A stretch of DNA of 64,000 bases. Source: Acanthosepion esculentum (Eukaryota; Mollusca; Cephalopoda; Sepiida; Sepiidae). Made by a program: the position numbers and the translations under genes. Each line of letters starts with the position of its first letter. Position 1 is the stretch's first letter. The stretch covers positions 16,428,844 through 16,492,843 of the forward strand of contig OZ038480.1 of the NCBI GenBank assembly GCA_964036315.1, written 5' to 3'. Below the pieces are notes generated by a model that worked only from the letters and a program-made list of their open reading frames with translations, was not told the origin of the DNA and searched no databases. Of the stretch, positions 39,001-52,714 are shown in pieces.

Positions 39001-42000
39001 TGATTATAAATGGAACCTTTCCAAACTTTACTACAGATAATTTTTCAGCTGGTGTTTCCTTATAATCAATTAATCCTAATCCCTAGGATTGATCTTTGCT
39101 TTATTAGGGAATGATCTGAAAAATGGTTGCTTTTTCAAGAGGCACATTTTTTGACTTAGTACTTTGTTTTTAATCATTTCACCCCAGGCAAGGCGATAAA
39201 GCCACAAAGATGCAAGGGGGTTACTGAGAGATAAATAGTCTGTGTAAAAGAAAACATTATTAAAGAGAGGACAATAAAAGAGCAGAACCATCCTGGGTAT
39301 GATGATAAACTACATCCGTGTCCTGGGTAAGACGATAAACTACGTCCGACAGCAAGGCCTCTGATTGGGAGGTTTTGAGGAGTGTGGAACCACCTCTTGG
39401 TTGCTGGTGTTCCCAGGTCTATCCTGGTCCAGGGTGGTGGCACCTGTTGGGGTTCCAGTTATGGGCAAGTAGTTCACAGTGAAGTAATGGATAGCAGCTT
39501 GGATTGAGGAATCAGAGAGCCGAGTTTGAATTCAAGTCGAATCCATTGCATTCACTTGTGTGCTAACACCCTTGGGAAAGGTATTAATTCTCTTCTTCTC
39601 CTCCCAGCTATGGGTAAATAGCAGGACAGACCTGGTTCTGTAGATTTGTATGGCAACTGGTCTGCCACAGAAAGAAATGGTAACCTACTGTGGGAAAAAA
39701 ATCTGCCTTGTCAGTCATGTATTGAAAGATACATGATTGCCTAAATTATTTATGGCACATAAATGAGTTAACCCCTAGAATTTAATACCAGAAATACTTT
39801 TTTGTAAAAGATTATTACCAGAAATACTGTATTACCTGCAATACTTTTTTTGAAAAAAATATTACCAGCAATAGATATTTTAAGAAAAAAAAATATTACC
39901 AGCTATACATTTTTGGAAAAAAATATTACCAGCAATAGATTTTGGAAGAAAAAAAAATTTTTACCAGCAATAAATATTTTGTCGGCATTAAATAACTCAT
40001 TGAGGCAGATATGCCATAAAACAATTAAAAATAAAAATAGACAAACAAAAAGAGCAGGATTCAAAGAGACAGAAGTTGACGATTGACAATTTTTGAAGGT
40101 CAAAGTTGACTGGAAAGCAAAAAACTAGAGTTCCACAAGTGCAAGAGAGAAGAAACTTATGGTTACCTTTAGTAGAATCTTTAAAATGATGAGACCTAGC
40201 TGCCAATGCTAGTAAAGGAGATAAATTTGTAAAATTTAGGTACCAAAGAGGAAAACGCACCAGAATAATTACCATAATATTTATAGAAAAGGGATAGGGA
40301 AGTTGTGTTATGTTGATGGAAAGGAAACTGGAGCTGAGGTGCCAGATCAGGACTAATAATAATAATAATAATAATACACTCTTTGGGTAAGACTTGTAAA
40401 ATAGACTGTATTGCAGCTTGTAAACTTGAAAGTATTACTGGTAATACTTTCAGTATTAAAAATTAGTACATGAAATATTAAATCTGATTAAAAATTTTTG
40501 TCATTTAAAAAAAAAAAACTTGAATTGGTGATTTGACATAACAGTATTTTCTTCACGATGTCTTCTTATTTCTCTTCTGTATCCAGGTGAACGGCCGTTT
40601 GATTGTAAAATGTGTGATAAGACTTTCAACCAGAAAGGTGCTCTTCAGATTCACATGACTAAACACACTGGTGAGAGGCCGCATATGTGTGACTTTTGCT
40701 CGGCAACTTTTTCTCAAAAGGGAAACTTACGTGCTCACATCCGGGTGAGATACATCTATCTCTTGAAAATGGCATTTCTCAGACTCTAACATGTAGAAAT
40801 TTATTTTTTTGATTTTTGTTTTATTTTTTTTCTTGATTTGAAATATTATATTCAGAATTATTAAATAATCTAAGAATCAAAAAAAATTTCTTTTTTAAAC
40901 TTTTTTTTTTTTTTTTTAATAATTTGCCATACATTGTTTGAAATTTTTAATTGAGTTCACCCCCATGCAAGTAAGTAAAGCCACTATGACACAAGGGGTT
41001 ATTGAATGTGGAAGAATTAGAAAACAGAAAAATTATTAAGGAACCAGAACAAAAGAAGAGTAATCAGGAGGATAGTGAATAACGATTAACATTACATTTA
41101 AATTTTTGAAGATTAAAGTTGGTCGGAAAGCATAGTGCCAGAAAAGGGAACTACAAGCAAGAAGTGTGAGAAAAGAAACTGTTAGCATAGAACTTACGGT
41201 TACATCTAGCCAACACAAATGTAAATTGATGAGATCTCTGCACCACTCTAGTTCTGTGCTTAAATTCAAAAAGTCTAGGTACCATAGCGAAGAACTCATG
41301 TGAACAATTGCCATGGAAGTATTTATAGAAAAGGCAGAGGGAGGTACATGTGGGAAAATGTTATATACGAATGAAGTGTCGCTGTCAACATTTGAGTTTG
41401 AACACACATCACCAGAGAGCAAACACAGGCGATTTCATTATTGAATTAAGTAAATCACATGACCATAGAGGAAACGCATATATGGGAATTAGTGTGGCGT
41501 CTAATTGATCACCATTTCTACTCTATCCTCTATTACTATTTGGATCACTCTTTCTACACTATCCTCTATTTCTATACTATTCACTATACTATTTCTCTAT
41601 ACTGATCACTACACAGATTACTATTCGGTAGTTACTTTTGAGCAAGTACTATTAGTGTTACTTGAAGGCATCTGACACCAGTATTGTTCAATGGTGTTAC
41701 TATAGTTGTATCTGTGATTACAAAGTCTCTACTACAACAAGCAATATGAAAGTGACAGTGAGTATTCATTGACATTACAAAAGTGGCAACAAGTGTTCAT
41801 TGACATCACAAAAGTAAGTGACTGAAACCAAGTCACCAGATCAGGACCAATAATATTGCTGATTCTTCTTTGGATTTTATCAAGGAGCACTAAATAAATA
41901 GCAGGAGCACAGGACCATATGTAGCAGCAATATTCTTAACATGGGTGAAAAGTAGACTTATAGATCTCAGATGATTATATACTACTAAAGAAAAACCATG

Positions 42001-42146
42001 TTGGTGTGACCAACATACAACTTGCCAGAAGACATAACACCTTAGGCAAGAAAAAATCTTGAACAAGGAAAGAAGAAAAAAAAAAGAAGAAAAACCATAT
42101 GCAAGCACCTACCTACTTAGTGAAGTAAAGTGCTCAATGCCTAGAT

Positions 42147-42177
<31 letters not shown>

Positions 42178-42394
42178 GAAAAATGGACATTGAAGTCATC
42201 ACTCAGAGGCAACAGGCTGTTTCATGCTAGGCGCAATTGTCAGGTCGCCCTGATGATTGCGTCCAGCATGAAACAGCCTGTCACCTCTGAGTGTTGACTT
42301 CAATGTTTACTTTTGTATTTATATTTACTTATGCTCTATCTCTGATATTGAGCACTTTATTCCATAAATATAGCACTCCTTAAAATTATATTTC

Positions 42395-42471
<77 letters not shown>

Positions 42472-45243
42472 GAGTTTATCCCAAGCAAGGCATTAAAGCC
42501 ATTAAGACACAAGGCGGTACTGAATGTGGAAGAATTAGAAAACAGAAACATTACTAAGAACTAAGAACAAAAGATGAGTAATCAAGAGGACAGTGAATAG
42601 CGATTGACATTGCATTAAAATTTTTGAAGATTAAAGTTGGCCGTTAAACATGGAGCCCAAATGCATTTCCACAAGCAAGAAATGTGAGAAAAGAAATTGC
42701 ATAGAATTTACAGCTACATCTAAGCCAACTCAACTGTAAATTGATTAGCTCTCAACACCAGTCTAGTACTGCATTTAAGTTCAAAAAGTTTAGGTACCAT
42801 AGGGAAGGGCTCATCTGAAAAATTACTATGACAGTATTTATAAAAAAGGCACAGGGTGGGGTAACTTTATAGCAGTGGGAAAGTGACTGAATGCGAATAA
42901 AATATTTGAAAATTAAGATAATATTTTTTTCTTTGGTATTTGAAAGTGTTCTTTTCCAAGAAATATAGAAATTTTAAAGGTAAACAAAAAAAGTGAAGCT
43001 CATCATTTTTATTTACATTCAGACTAATGTTCTCAAATTTGTTATCACGTTTTGGTTGTTGTGTCCTCCAGTCTTCTTCATCAGGTGCTTGTCAATTCAG
43101 GAAACTTTCAAGGAATTTTAATCTGAACCCTTTATTTAATCTATGGGCATTGATGGACCTACATTTTTGGGACCCTGAAATCTGTATAGAGAAGTGAGCA
43201 CTTTTGCAACCAGCAACAGTAGATTGAAGGATATAACTGCCAAAATGTAGGCTATGAATAGATTCTGGTGAGAGCTCAATGAGCCCATACAGATAGGGGG
43301 ATCAGATGCTGCAAGCCCCCAACAAAATTTTGAAATTTGCTCAAAAAATTTCGAGGCCATATGAAATATATTTTCAGGCATATTTTAAGGCCAACATTGG
43401 CTACTTCAACCCATTGGATTATGATTCTTATAATTACAGACTTAAAAAAACATTTATTTTCTTGAAAAATTCATTTCTTAGTAGATCCACCACTGTTTAT
43501 GAGGTAGATTGTTCTCATTCTGCTGACCACACCTAGGATCGTCTCATCTACTTCTTATTTAGTACTTCTCAGTTATCATTTATCTTATTCCAATCTGTAC
43601 TATCTGACCCAGGGATTGAACTCACAACTACTGTATCATCCACTATATCTACTAGGCTATTGTGATAAATATGATAAAAATATTAACCTGATTGTAAATA
43701 ATGATAATTCCTCATCTCAGAACTTCAGGCAAAAATTATCACCCTTCAAAAAGAAAAAGAGTGAAACAGTAGTCTCAATTAAGTGTTTTTAGATTAAGTA
43801 TAAAAATAACTTTGTTTTTATATAAAGATTTTTGATTTTTCTGTAAATTAATTAACTGCTTTCATATGATTTGGAAAAGAAAAAAATTTGTATGAGTCAT
43901 TTAATTTGTTTTTCTTTCAGAAATGAACATTTTTGTAAAATTAAGTTTTTATTTTCTTACAGCGAGTGCACTCATTAACAAAAGATTCGAATGGCCCCAA
44001 TTTCCAATGTGATGAATGCAGTTGTATCTTCCGAAAACTTGGCAGCTTAAATGCCCATATTAGTCGATCACATTCAGAATCAGCTGTAAGCATTTCTTCT
44101 GATATTATATACATTCAGCAAATACCATCAGATAATTTCAAAGCAAAGTATACAAAGTTATTTAAAAATAAAATCATATTTGGTTTTTAATCAAGAAAGT
44201 AGAGTTGTGATAAATTTTGTCCGTATTTCAATATTTATGTAAAGTAATTTTTGTATTCAATTTCTTTTATAAATTGTTTGACCATGTTAATCTTAATAAA
44301 TATTTAGGTTGCTGTTAATATATATTTTAATTATTATTTTATATATAAAGCTTAAGGTTTGCTTATCTGTTTAAAAACTATAAAAAAATATAACTTTTCA
44401 TGTGTTTGCATGCAAATATGTAAAAGTATGACATCAAATAAATGCAGTTTTATTATTTATATCTACTAACATAGGACTTATATCTTGTCCAACTTGCTTA
44501 ATGAAAGTAATTGCATATTCAGCTTAAAAGTAAAAAAAAGTGTTTTGTTATTCATTTCCAATCTGGTCTTTTGTGATTTTTTTTCATAAATTACCAATTG
44601 TTTTATTGATAACCTTTATAATTAAATTGCTTAGTTATTTCAATAAATGACTTTCTGCTTTGAAAGTGGTAACCACCTTAGCATTTAGAGCACAGCTTGG
44701 TAATGAATGAAAGTAAGCAGGGTATAAAGAAAAGCAAGCAATATTGACATTTTCAATAGTACTTGTTCATTTTTCAAAATATATATAATATATATATAAT
44801 TTATTCTATACATCCACCTATGAGACATTTATTGCCAAAGCAATACTGTGATTACAATGTCTCACATATCATCTATGTCCTATTTCTATAACTATTACGA
44901 GAGTTTATTTTCATTTATTCAATAACGTCATACTTTAAATTTATTTAATCAAAATTTTGAAAATATTTTTATAATTAGAATATTATCAGTCTTTTTTTTT
45001 TTAAAAGTATAAAAATAATCTACATAAATATTCCCACATTTTTTAATTTTTATCCAATTATATTTAATATAAACTTTTGTTTTTGTAATGGATCAATAAT
45101 GTATGATGAAAGTATATATTAAAGATGCACATGCATGTATTTTAGGATGTTTTTCAGTTAATTTTGACAATGTCTTGTCATTGTTAGCTAAATTTATAAT
45201 TGACTTATTGAAATATATATACATACATACATACATACATACA

Positions 45244-45335
<92 letters not shown>

Positions 45336-46403
45336 ATTAACTGTTTTAAAATATGGTTTTATCGTTACACAGTAATAATCATGTTTCAAAAATGGAAGCT
45401 AAAAGCTTCAAATTTAATTTTGTAATTAAATTAAAAACATTAGTTCCATTTCATCCTCAAGTTTTAAAGGCACAGCAAAAATGAAATTAATATGAAAAGC
45501 TAGAATATGTAGGTCATTAAATGACCCATGTCCTTTGTACATACATGAGAAACTATATATTACTAAGTTTATAAAAAATAAAAGTTACTGAATCAGAGAA
45601 ATAAATTAGCTATTTTTTGCTGTCATTGTCAAAAATTTTACTTAAATAATATTTAAATATAAAATTAAAAAAAAATGTAACCTGGTAATATACATACTTA
45701 TACTTGATATGAAAAAATAATTTTACATACTGTAAGTAATTCTAATACATTTACTTGTTTTAAAAAGAAATATAGTCTATTAAAAATTAAAAGTGAAAAT
45801 ATTTTAAAGTTGTAGTTAAATAAAACGTATTCTAACCTAAAAATCCCCAAAAAATCTTTAAGTATACAAATAGAAAAAATACCATAAGAATTTTTTGTCG
45901 TTAACAATAAAATTTTAAAAAACCCAGAAGACATGCATTTAACGGATGTCAGAATTCATTGAAAAATACATCCCTACCCGTCCCTAAACATAACCCCTTT
46001 TTCGAACGTAACTAATAACTGATACAACAAAAGTTAATGAAAATGAACACACTACCACTCCTTGTCTGGATGAGCGGATTTCTCTGTATCCTTGGAAACA
46101 GTGAATTATGAATTTTTGCCATGCCTTTAAAACTCAGTAAATTTAAAAATAAGTTACTCCAAAATTCGCTTGAGGATGAAATGGAACTAATGTTTTTAAT
46201 TTAATTACAAAATTAAATTTGAAGCTTTTATCTTCCATTTTTGAAACATGGTTATTACTGTGTAGCGAAAAAAAACATATTTTAAAACAGTTAATTTATA
46301 ATATTAATGCTCTGTAAATTTACATTGAGCACTATTTTGTAAAAATAAAAATATCTATAAAAACACCAGATTATATATCTTACTGTTCTTTCTTTTTATT
46401 TAC

Positions 46404-46495
<92 letters not shown>

Positions 46496-46519
46496 TTATA
46501 TATATATACACACATACAC

Positions 46520-46577
<58 letters not shown>

Positions 46578-46653
46578 GCGAAGGTAAGGCAATAATTACC
46601 ACACTTTTGCCATAACATATCTTTAGACAAGAGTGGATAATTTTTGACTCTCC

Positions 46654-46696
<43 letters not shown>

Positions 46697-49600
46697 TTAA
46701 TATGTAATTCAATTTTTAGCTTTTTTTTTGTGAAATGTTACATCTTTTAATTATTATTTTTTTCCTCAGGCTTTACCAGCTCAGGATGAAGTTCAGCCTC
46801 TTGCTGACAGTGATAAAGTAATTAATCAAATTATTGAATTGTCAGTGCAATCTGGTGCTAAAGATGTCAATGCACAGGTAAGATGAATTTTCTTCTCATC
46901 TTAATTATAGTAGTAGACATCTGTCAGTCTCAAGAGACTATGGAGTCTACTAGAGTGGTTAGCTAATCCTTGTTGCCAATGCCTGCTCAGGTTCATTTTG
47001 TGTTTCTTCACAACTCACACAGCCAACCCATGGGTTAGACTGCAGCTATGCTGAACAGACCCTAGTTATAGTTTTTAGGAGAAAACGTATAATCTTGCGT
47101 GATAGTTGAACAAATCCATGGTCCTGAAGACTACTGACTTCATGCTAGTGCAACTGTTGATGGCTACAATAAAAGAACAGGAATTCAGACGATAACAACT
47201 GACATTGCGTTTAAATTTTTGAAGATCTAACTGGAAAGCAAGAAGTTGGAAGAGAGTTCCACAAGCGAGAAGTGTGAGAGAAGAAACTGTTAGCATGCTT
47301 ACATCTCACCATTTCAACTGTAAAATGATGATACCTTGCCACCAATCTAGAACTGCACTTAAATACATAAAGTCTAGGTGCCAAAGAGGAAAGCTCATCA
47401 GAACAATTTCCATAAAGATATTTACAGAAAGGCACAAGGAAATTACGACAGAAAAGTGATTCAAGTTGAGATGGCAGGTCATGACATTGTAGATTTTTTC
47501 TAAATTACACAAATAATGAAAATATATTCACCAAAATTGCACAAAAATATCTTGAAATATTAAAGAGTAAATTTATTCAATAAAATTGCCATTGGTTGCA
47601 ACCACAGCCTCCAGGTGACTTTGGAATCTCCTGAAACTCTTCTGGATTGTCTCCTTGTTTAAGTTGGTGAATGCTGCCATAATCCTTGCCTTCAGTTCAT
47701 CTTTGGTGTTACAGGGAGTTTTTTTGTCTCTCGCTCAATTGTACCTCACACATAATCAAGGGGGGGGGTGTTGCAGTTTGGGGAGTTAGGTGGGCAGATG
47801 TAAGGGTTGATATGGTCACAGAAATTGTCTGGCAGCTATGAGTGGGGTTCTCCCGCTTGTGTGGCATGGTTCAGAGTCCTGTTGCCAGACATAGTCTTCC
47901 AGCAGCTACCCTCTCGACATAGAGTAGCACTACCTCCTTAAGTCACTTGATGTCAGTCTCTGTGTTGAGTCTGAGGCCTTTACCAACAAATTCAGGAGTT
48001 CTTTTCTCATCAGACCGATGAGAATGAGTTTTCCAAGCTGCTGTACCTTAGTAATCACCATTAGACTCATCCAACCCTTTCCGAATCCTCTGTACTGTCC
48101 TCAGACTGACACCCAAATACTCTGAAATGTTCGTATTGGAGCTTCTGGCGCAAATTCCAAGCAGTACAGCATGTTATTTCCAAATTTCTGGCGGATTGAA
48201 TTGCATCTTGTTGCTCTTTTTCTCACATTACATTGCAGACCCCAATTATTTAAATGTGTTTATTAGAGTTTAGCATTGGATGAAAGTACCGATCAAAGCG
48301 GCATTGCGTGATTAGTTATTTTCATCAGAGGAATTGATGTCAATTTTAATATAATTGAAGAAATGTTGAACTTATGCCATATGAAGCATACAACAACTGG
48401 CAGGGACATACTTGAGCACATGTTAATTTATCAATTGAAAAGTTCAATATTGATAGAAATAAAATTTATTTGATTACAAGTGATGGTGCTCCAACATTAA
48501 TTGGTAAAAATAATGGATTTATTATTTTATTCAAAGGATCAGTTGATCCTGATATACTCAACTGCAGATAACATTAAAAATGAAAATAGTGACTTCATGA
48601 ACATTCTGTATAAACAAGGATTAAACTAAAACTTGTTTTATGACTTTCACATTTATGAGCTATTTCAAAGCTGAAAGAACAAAGAAGAATAAAAAGTACA
48701 AAATTTGGGTCATGATGGCGAAGAAATTGACAATTTTGTTAACTTCTAATATGGATGATGACATTTTAAGTAAAACTCCAATGTCTTCAGGACATTTTCC
48801 AAGTAAAGGCTAAAAACTTCTGATATTAAAGAATATTGAAAAAAAAGACTTTGAAAACAGCAATAAATGTCATTCAAAAACAAGTGATAACTGTTTAATA
48901 ATAATTGTGTTATAACTGATAATAACTGTTTATTATCACTGTATTTTATTAGCTGTAATAACTGATAATAACCGTTTATTATCACTGTATTTTATTAGCT
49001 GTAATAACTGATAATAACCGTTTATTATCACTGTATTTTATTAGCTGTAATAACTGATAATAACCGCTTATTATCACTGTATTTTATTAACTGTAATAAC
49101 TGATAATAACCGTTTATTATCACTGTATTTTATTAGCTGTAATAACTGATAATAACCATTTATTATCACTGTATTTTATTAGCTGTAATAACTGATAATA
49201 ACTGTTTATTACCACTGTATATTATTAGCTGTAATAACTGATAATAGCTGTTTATTATCACTGTATTTTATTAGCTGTAATAACTGATAATAACTGTTTA
49301 TTATCACTGTATATTATTAGCTGTAATAACTGATAATAACTGTTTATGAAATCTGTAATTGCTTTCATTTTGGTTTCCTTATTCCTTCAAGTATTCTCTA
49401 AATCAATTTAAATATTTGTATGTATCTTACTTGAAATTACTCTTTTTGCTTGAAAAATTAATTTACATGGGTCACTCAAAGAACTGACTTCTGTCATCTT
49501 TTTCTTTTCACCAGAGAATATCTGGGTTCAAAGTGTAGCAAATGAGAGAAGGCTGATTGTATTATCAAATATGAAATGAAGTGGGTTCATGTATTTCCCA

Positions 49601-52287
49601 GGGGCATTAATACAAATTAAATGTAAATTGTCCTAGACTGTGTTTGAATTTAGTTAACCTCATATTCCATTCTCTGTGCAGTTATCATTAGGCTATATGC
49701 ACCTCATATATTTTTCTAATTTCTACCTATGGCACTAACTCTCCAAAAATCTTGGCTTTAAGTTGCTGTATTTATTTTTCTTTCGTGGTATATAACACAG
49801 TCTGAGACTGTTGGAGGAATCTGTTAATCACCACTGAAACACCAGTCTGGCATTGTTGATCTGCTCTCTTGATGGTCATATCATGTTGAAACACTGGTTC
49901 CTCTACAATCAGTGAAGCTAAGCAATATAAGCCTGGTTAGTACCTAGATGAGTGACTGCTTAGGAATACCAGGTGCTGTAAGCTTGGATGTGAAGATGAT
50001 GTGATGGAGAATGACTCGGAATTGTTAATTGGAGAGCCGAGTTCCAATTCCCATTGAGTTTTTTATATTCACTTATGTTCAAATACCCTTAGGAAAGGTA
50101 TGAATCTGCCTCTTCTCCCCCAACTATGGGTTAATTAGTAAGACTTGTATCACTAAACCATTATGATCTAAAAAAAAATTTACATATAAAAAAATATTTT
50201 CTGGCTTTAAATAATCTGCAATGGTTCGTTAAAACATAGAAAACAAATCAATCAGTCAATCTTGATTACAGGCCGGGGGTCTGGAGGTGGCTCCTTCTGG
50301 TTTTGGGAATCTTTGGGTTGGCATTTTCTTGTTAGTTTTATCAGCTTACTCATCTATGGGCAACTTAGAAGAAGGTGCCATACTCTGACACCAGGATTAG
50401 AAAGATTTATGCACAAACAGGTTTAAAGGAGGCTTTCCTATTTCATAAGGTGGATTTACTTGTTCAAAATACCAAGCTGGAATTTATAACCTTGTTGTTT
50501 TAAGGAGCAAAACAATTTATTTTTCTTTCCTTTTCCACATTCTTCTTGCTTTCCTTTGTTCTTCCTCTTTCACTCTGCTTATTTTGTCCATCCATCTGTC
50601 TGTAAAGTTGTGTCATACTTGATCAAGCTGGAATTTACCTGACCTCCCAACAAGGAAGGATGTGGCACATGGCTGATTTTTATGTGGGGTGATCCGAGCC
50701 CACAAGCTCGGGCAAAGCTTACTGTAGAACCTGCATACACATAATCAGGTTTCTCTACCTCCCCAGATGAGACTGCCTTTCGGCATATCCTTGTCTCGGT
50801 TCCCCTCTGCCTGAAGTAAGTCTTCATACTTGATCAAGCTGGTTTTTACCCGACCTCACCACAAGGCAGGATGTGGCACAAGGCCGATTTTTATCTGGGT
50901 AATCCGAGCCCATAGGCTTGGGCAAAAATTTCCTGTAGACCCTGCATACACAGGGTTGGGTTTGTCTACCTCTCCAGATGAGACTGCTTTTTGGCATATC
51001 CTCATTTGGGTTCCTCTCTGCCTGAAAGCACATAACAAAGCAGAGAGTTTGACATCTTGATGCTCCAATTAATTTCACATCGACTCATATAGCCACTTTT
51101 CTGCCCACATTTCCCTGTTATTTTCACAATCCATTATAATTGTGGGTATGGCAGGTAGCATCCATTATGAAACAATTCTTTTACAAATCTCATAATTTTT
51201 TTATATTGGAAATTTTCCTTCAGGGTAGAGTGACTTCATCACAGCTAAAGAGGTTCATCTACCCTACATTTCCATTGCAAAACAGTGGAGCATTGAAATC
51301 AGTTTTTCTTCTCTTAGATGGACTAAAGCTCTAAACCCTAACCCTCCAATCGCATGATAAATAAAAATCAGATGTCATTCAATTGTGTCTTCCTTTTTTG
51401 TTTTTCAGGCAGAACCTATGAATGCTGACATTCTTCAACAAGCTCTTGAGAATAGTGGACTTCCAAGTGTCAATGTTGGAGGAGAACAAGAAGGAACCGA
51501 GGATGCTAATGGAAATGCAGTCAAAGTACCAGTCAGTCAAGGCCAGACCCTAACCACCATGGCTGTTCATGATGCAGCCACTGGATCCACCAAAAGACAC
51601 ACCATACGTAAAGTAAGTCCTTTCTCCAAATTATTACACTTCAATAGAATGGCAGTGAGGACATTATGATGGGAGATAAATTTGTAATGATAATTTTCTT
51701 TAAACATTAATACTAATGTAACCACATTCTTAAGCTATAGCTAATCATGTAAAAGAAGGAAATGGAAAGAAAGAAACATCGATTGATGAAGATAAATATA
51801 CAAAATTGTGAAAATTAACACAGACGTACACACACATTTTTATCACTTTAAATGTTATTTTTATTTGATATTCATATTTGAGTAGACACTCTGTTTATTT
51901 ATTAAACAGAATATTTATTTATTTTCATTTACCGGCCTGAATGTTATTAAAGAAAATACAAGTGGCATAACAGATGAATTCAAATTTCAGCCAAGGCTGT
52001 TGAGTTCACTTGACTATCATGAAGCAGCTCAAGGTGGTAATGATAAAAGATACCTGAGGAAGTTTGAGCATACATGATTGAAACATTGTGGGGGTGGGTA
52101 GGGAATTGCCTGGCGTGCCCTGTATGTATATGTGTGTATGTATGTAGGTTCAATCCCTGCTGGAGAACTAATTTACTTTATTATAATTTCTGGAATGCGG
52201 AGGCCCATAGACAAATACACACTGTTTAAAATTTAAAAAAAAAAAATGAGCATCTATTTCAAATATTAATGTCTATTATAATAATGT

Positions 52288-52333
<46 letters not shown>

Positions 52334-52387
52334 GGATAGAATTTTTTTTATATATATATATATAGTTAGGAATAGAATTTTATATAT

Positions 52388-52443
<56 letters not shown>

Positions 52444-52488
52444 GAATAGAATTTTTTATATATATATATATATATAGTTAGGAATAGA

Positions 52489-52527
<39 letters not shown>

Positions 52528-52533
52528 GAATAG

Positions 52534-52571
<38 letters not shown>

Positions 52572-52593
52572 GAATAGAATTTTATATATATAC

Positions 52594-52628
<35 letters not shown>

Positions 52629-52640
52629 GTTAGGAATAGA

Positions 52641-52714
<74 letters not shown>

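Larger units (their letters stand above)
39171..40365 (-). mobile_element. LINE family L fragment split by a nested SINE and low-complexity DNA
   Basis: The 3' end is at 39171 (AATCATTTCACCCCAGGCAA on plus) up to about 39289. The match resumes at about 40030 (AGACAGAAGTTGACGATTGA) and runs to a (AAT)n tract near 40360. The roughly 740-bp interruption holds a GC-richer unknown segment, a SINE family T copy (39478-39748) and an ATTACCAGCAATA tandem repeat. Confidence 0.75.

Noticed and set aside
41036..41422. 128-codon minus frame as an independent gene
   Set aside because: It is the polymerase C-terminal remnant of a LINE family L copy, repeated in many places in the window.
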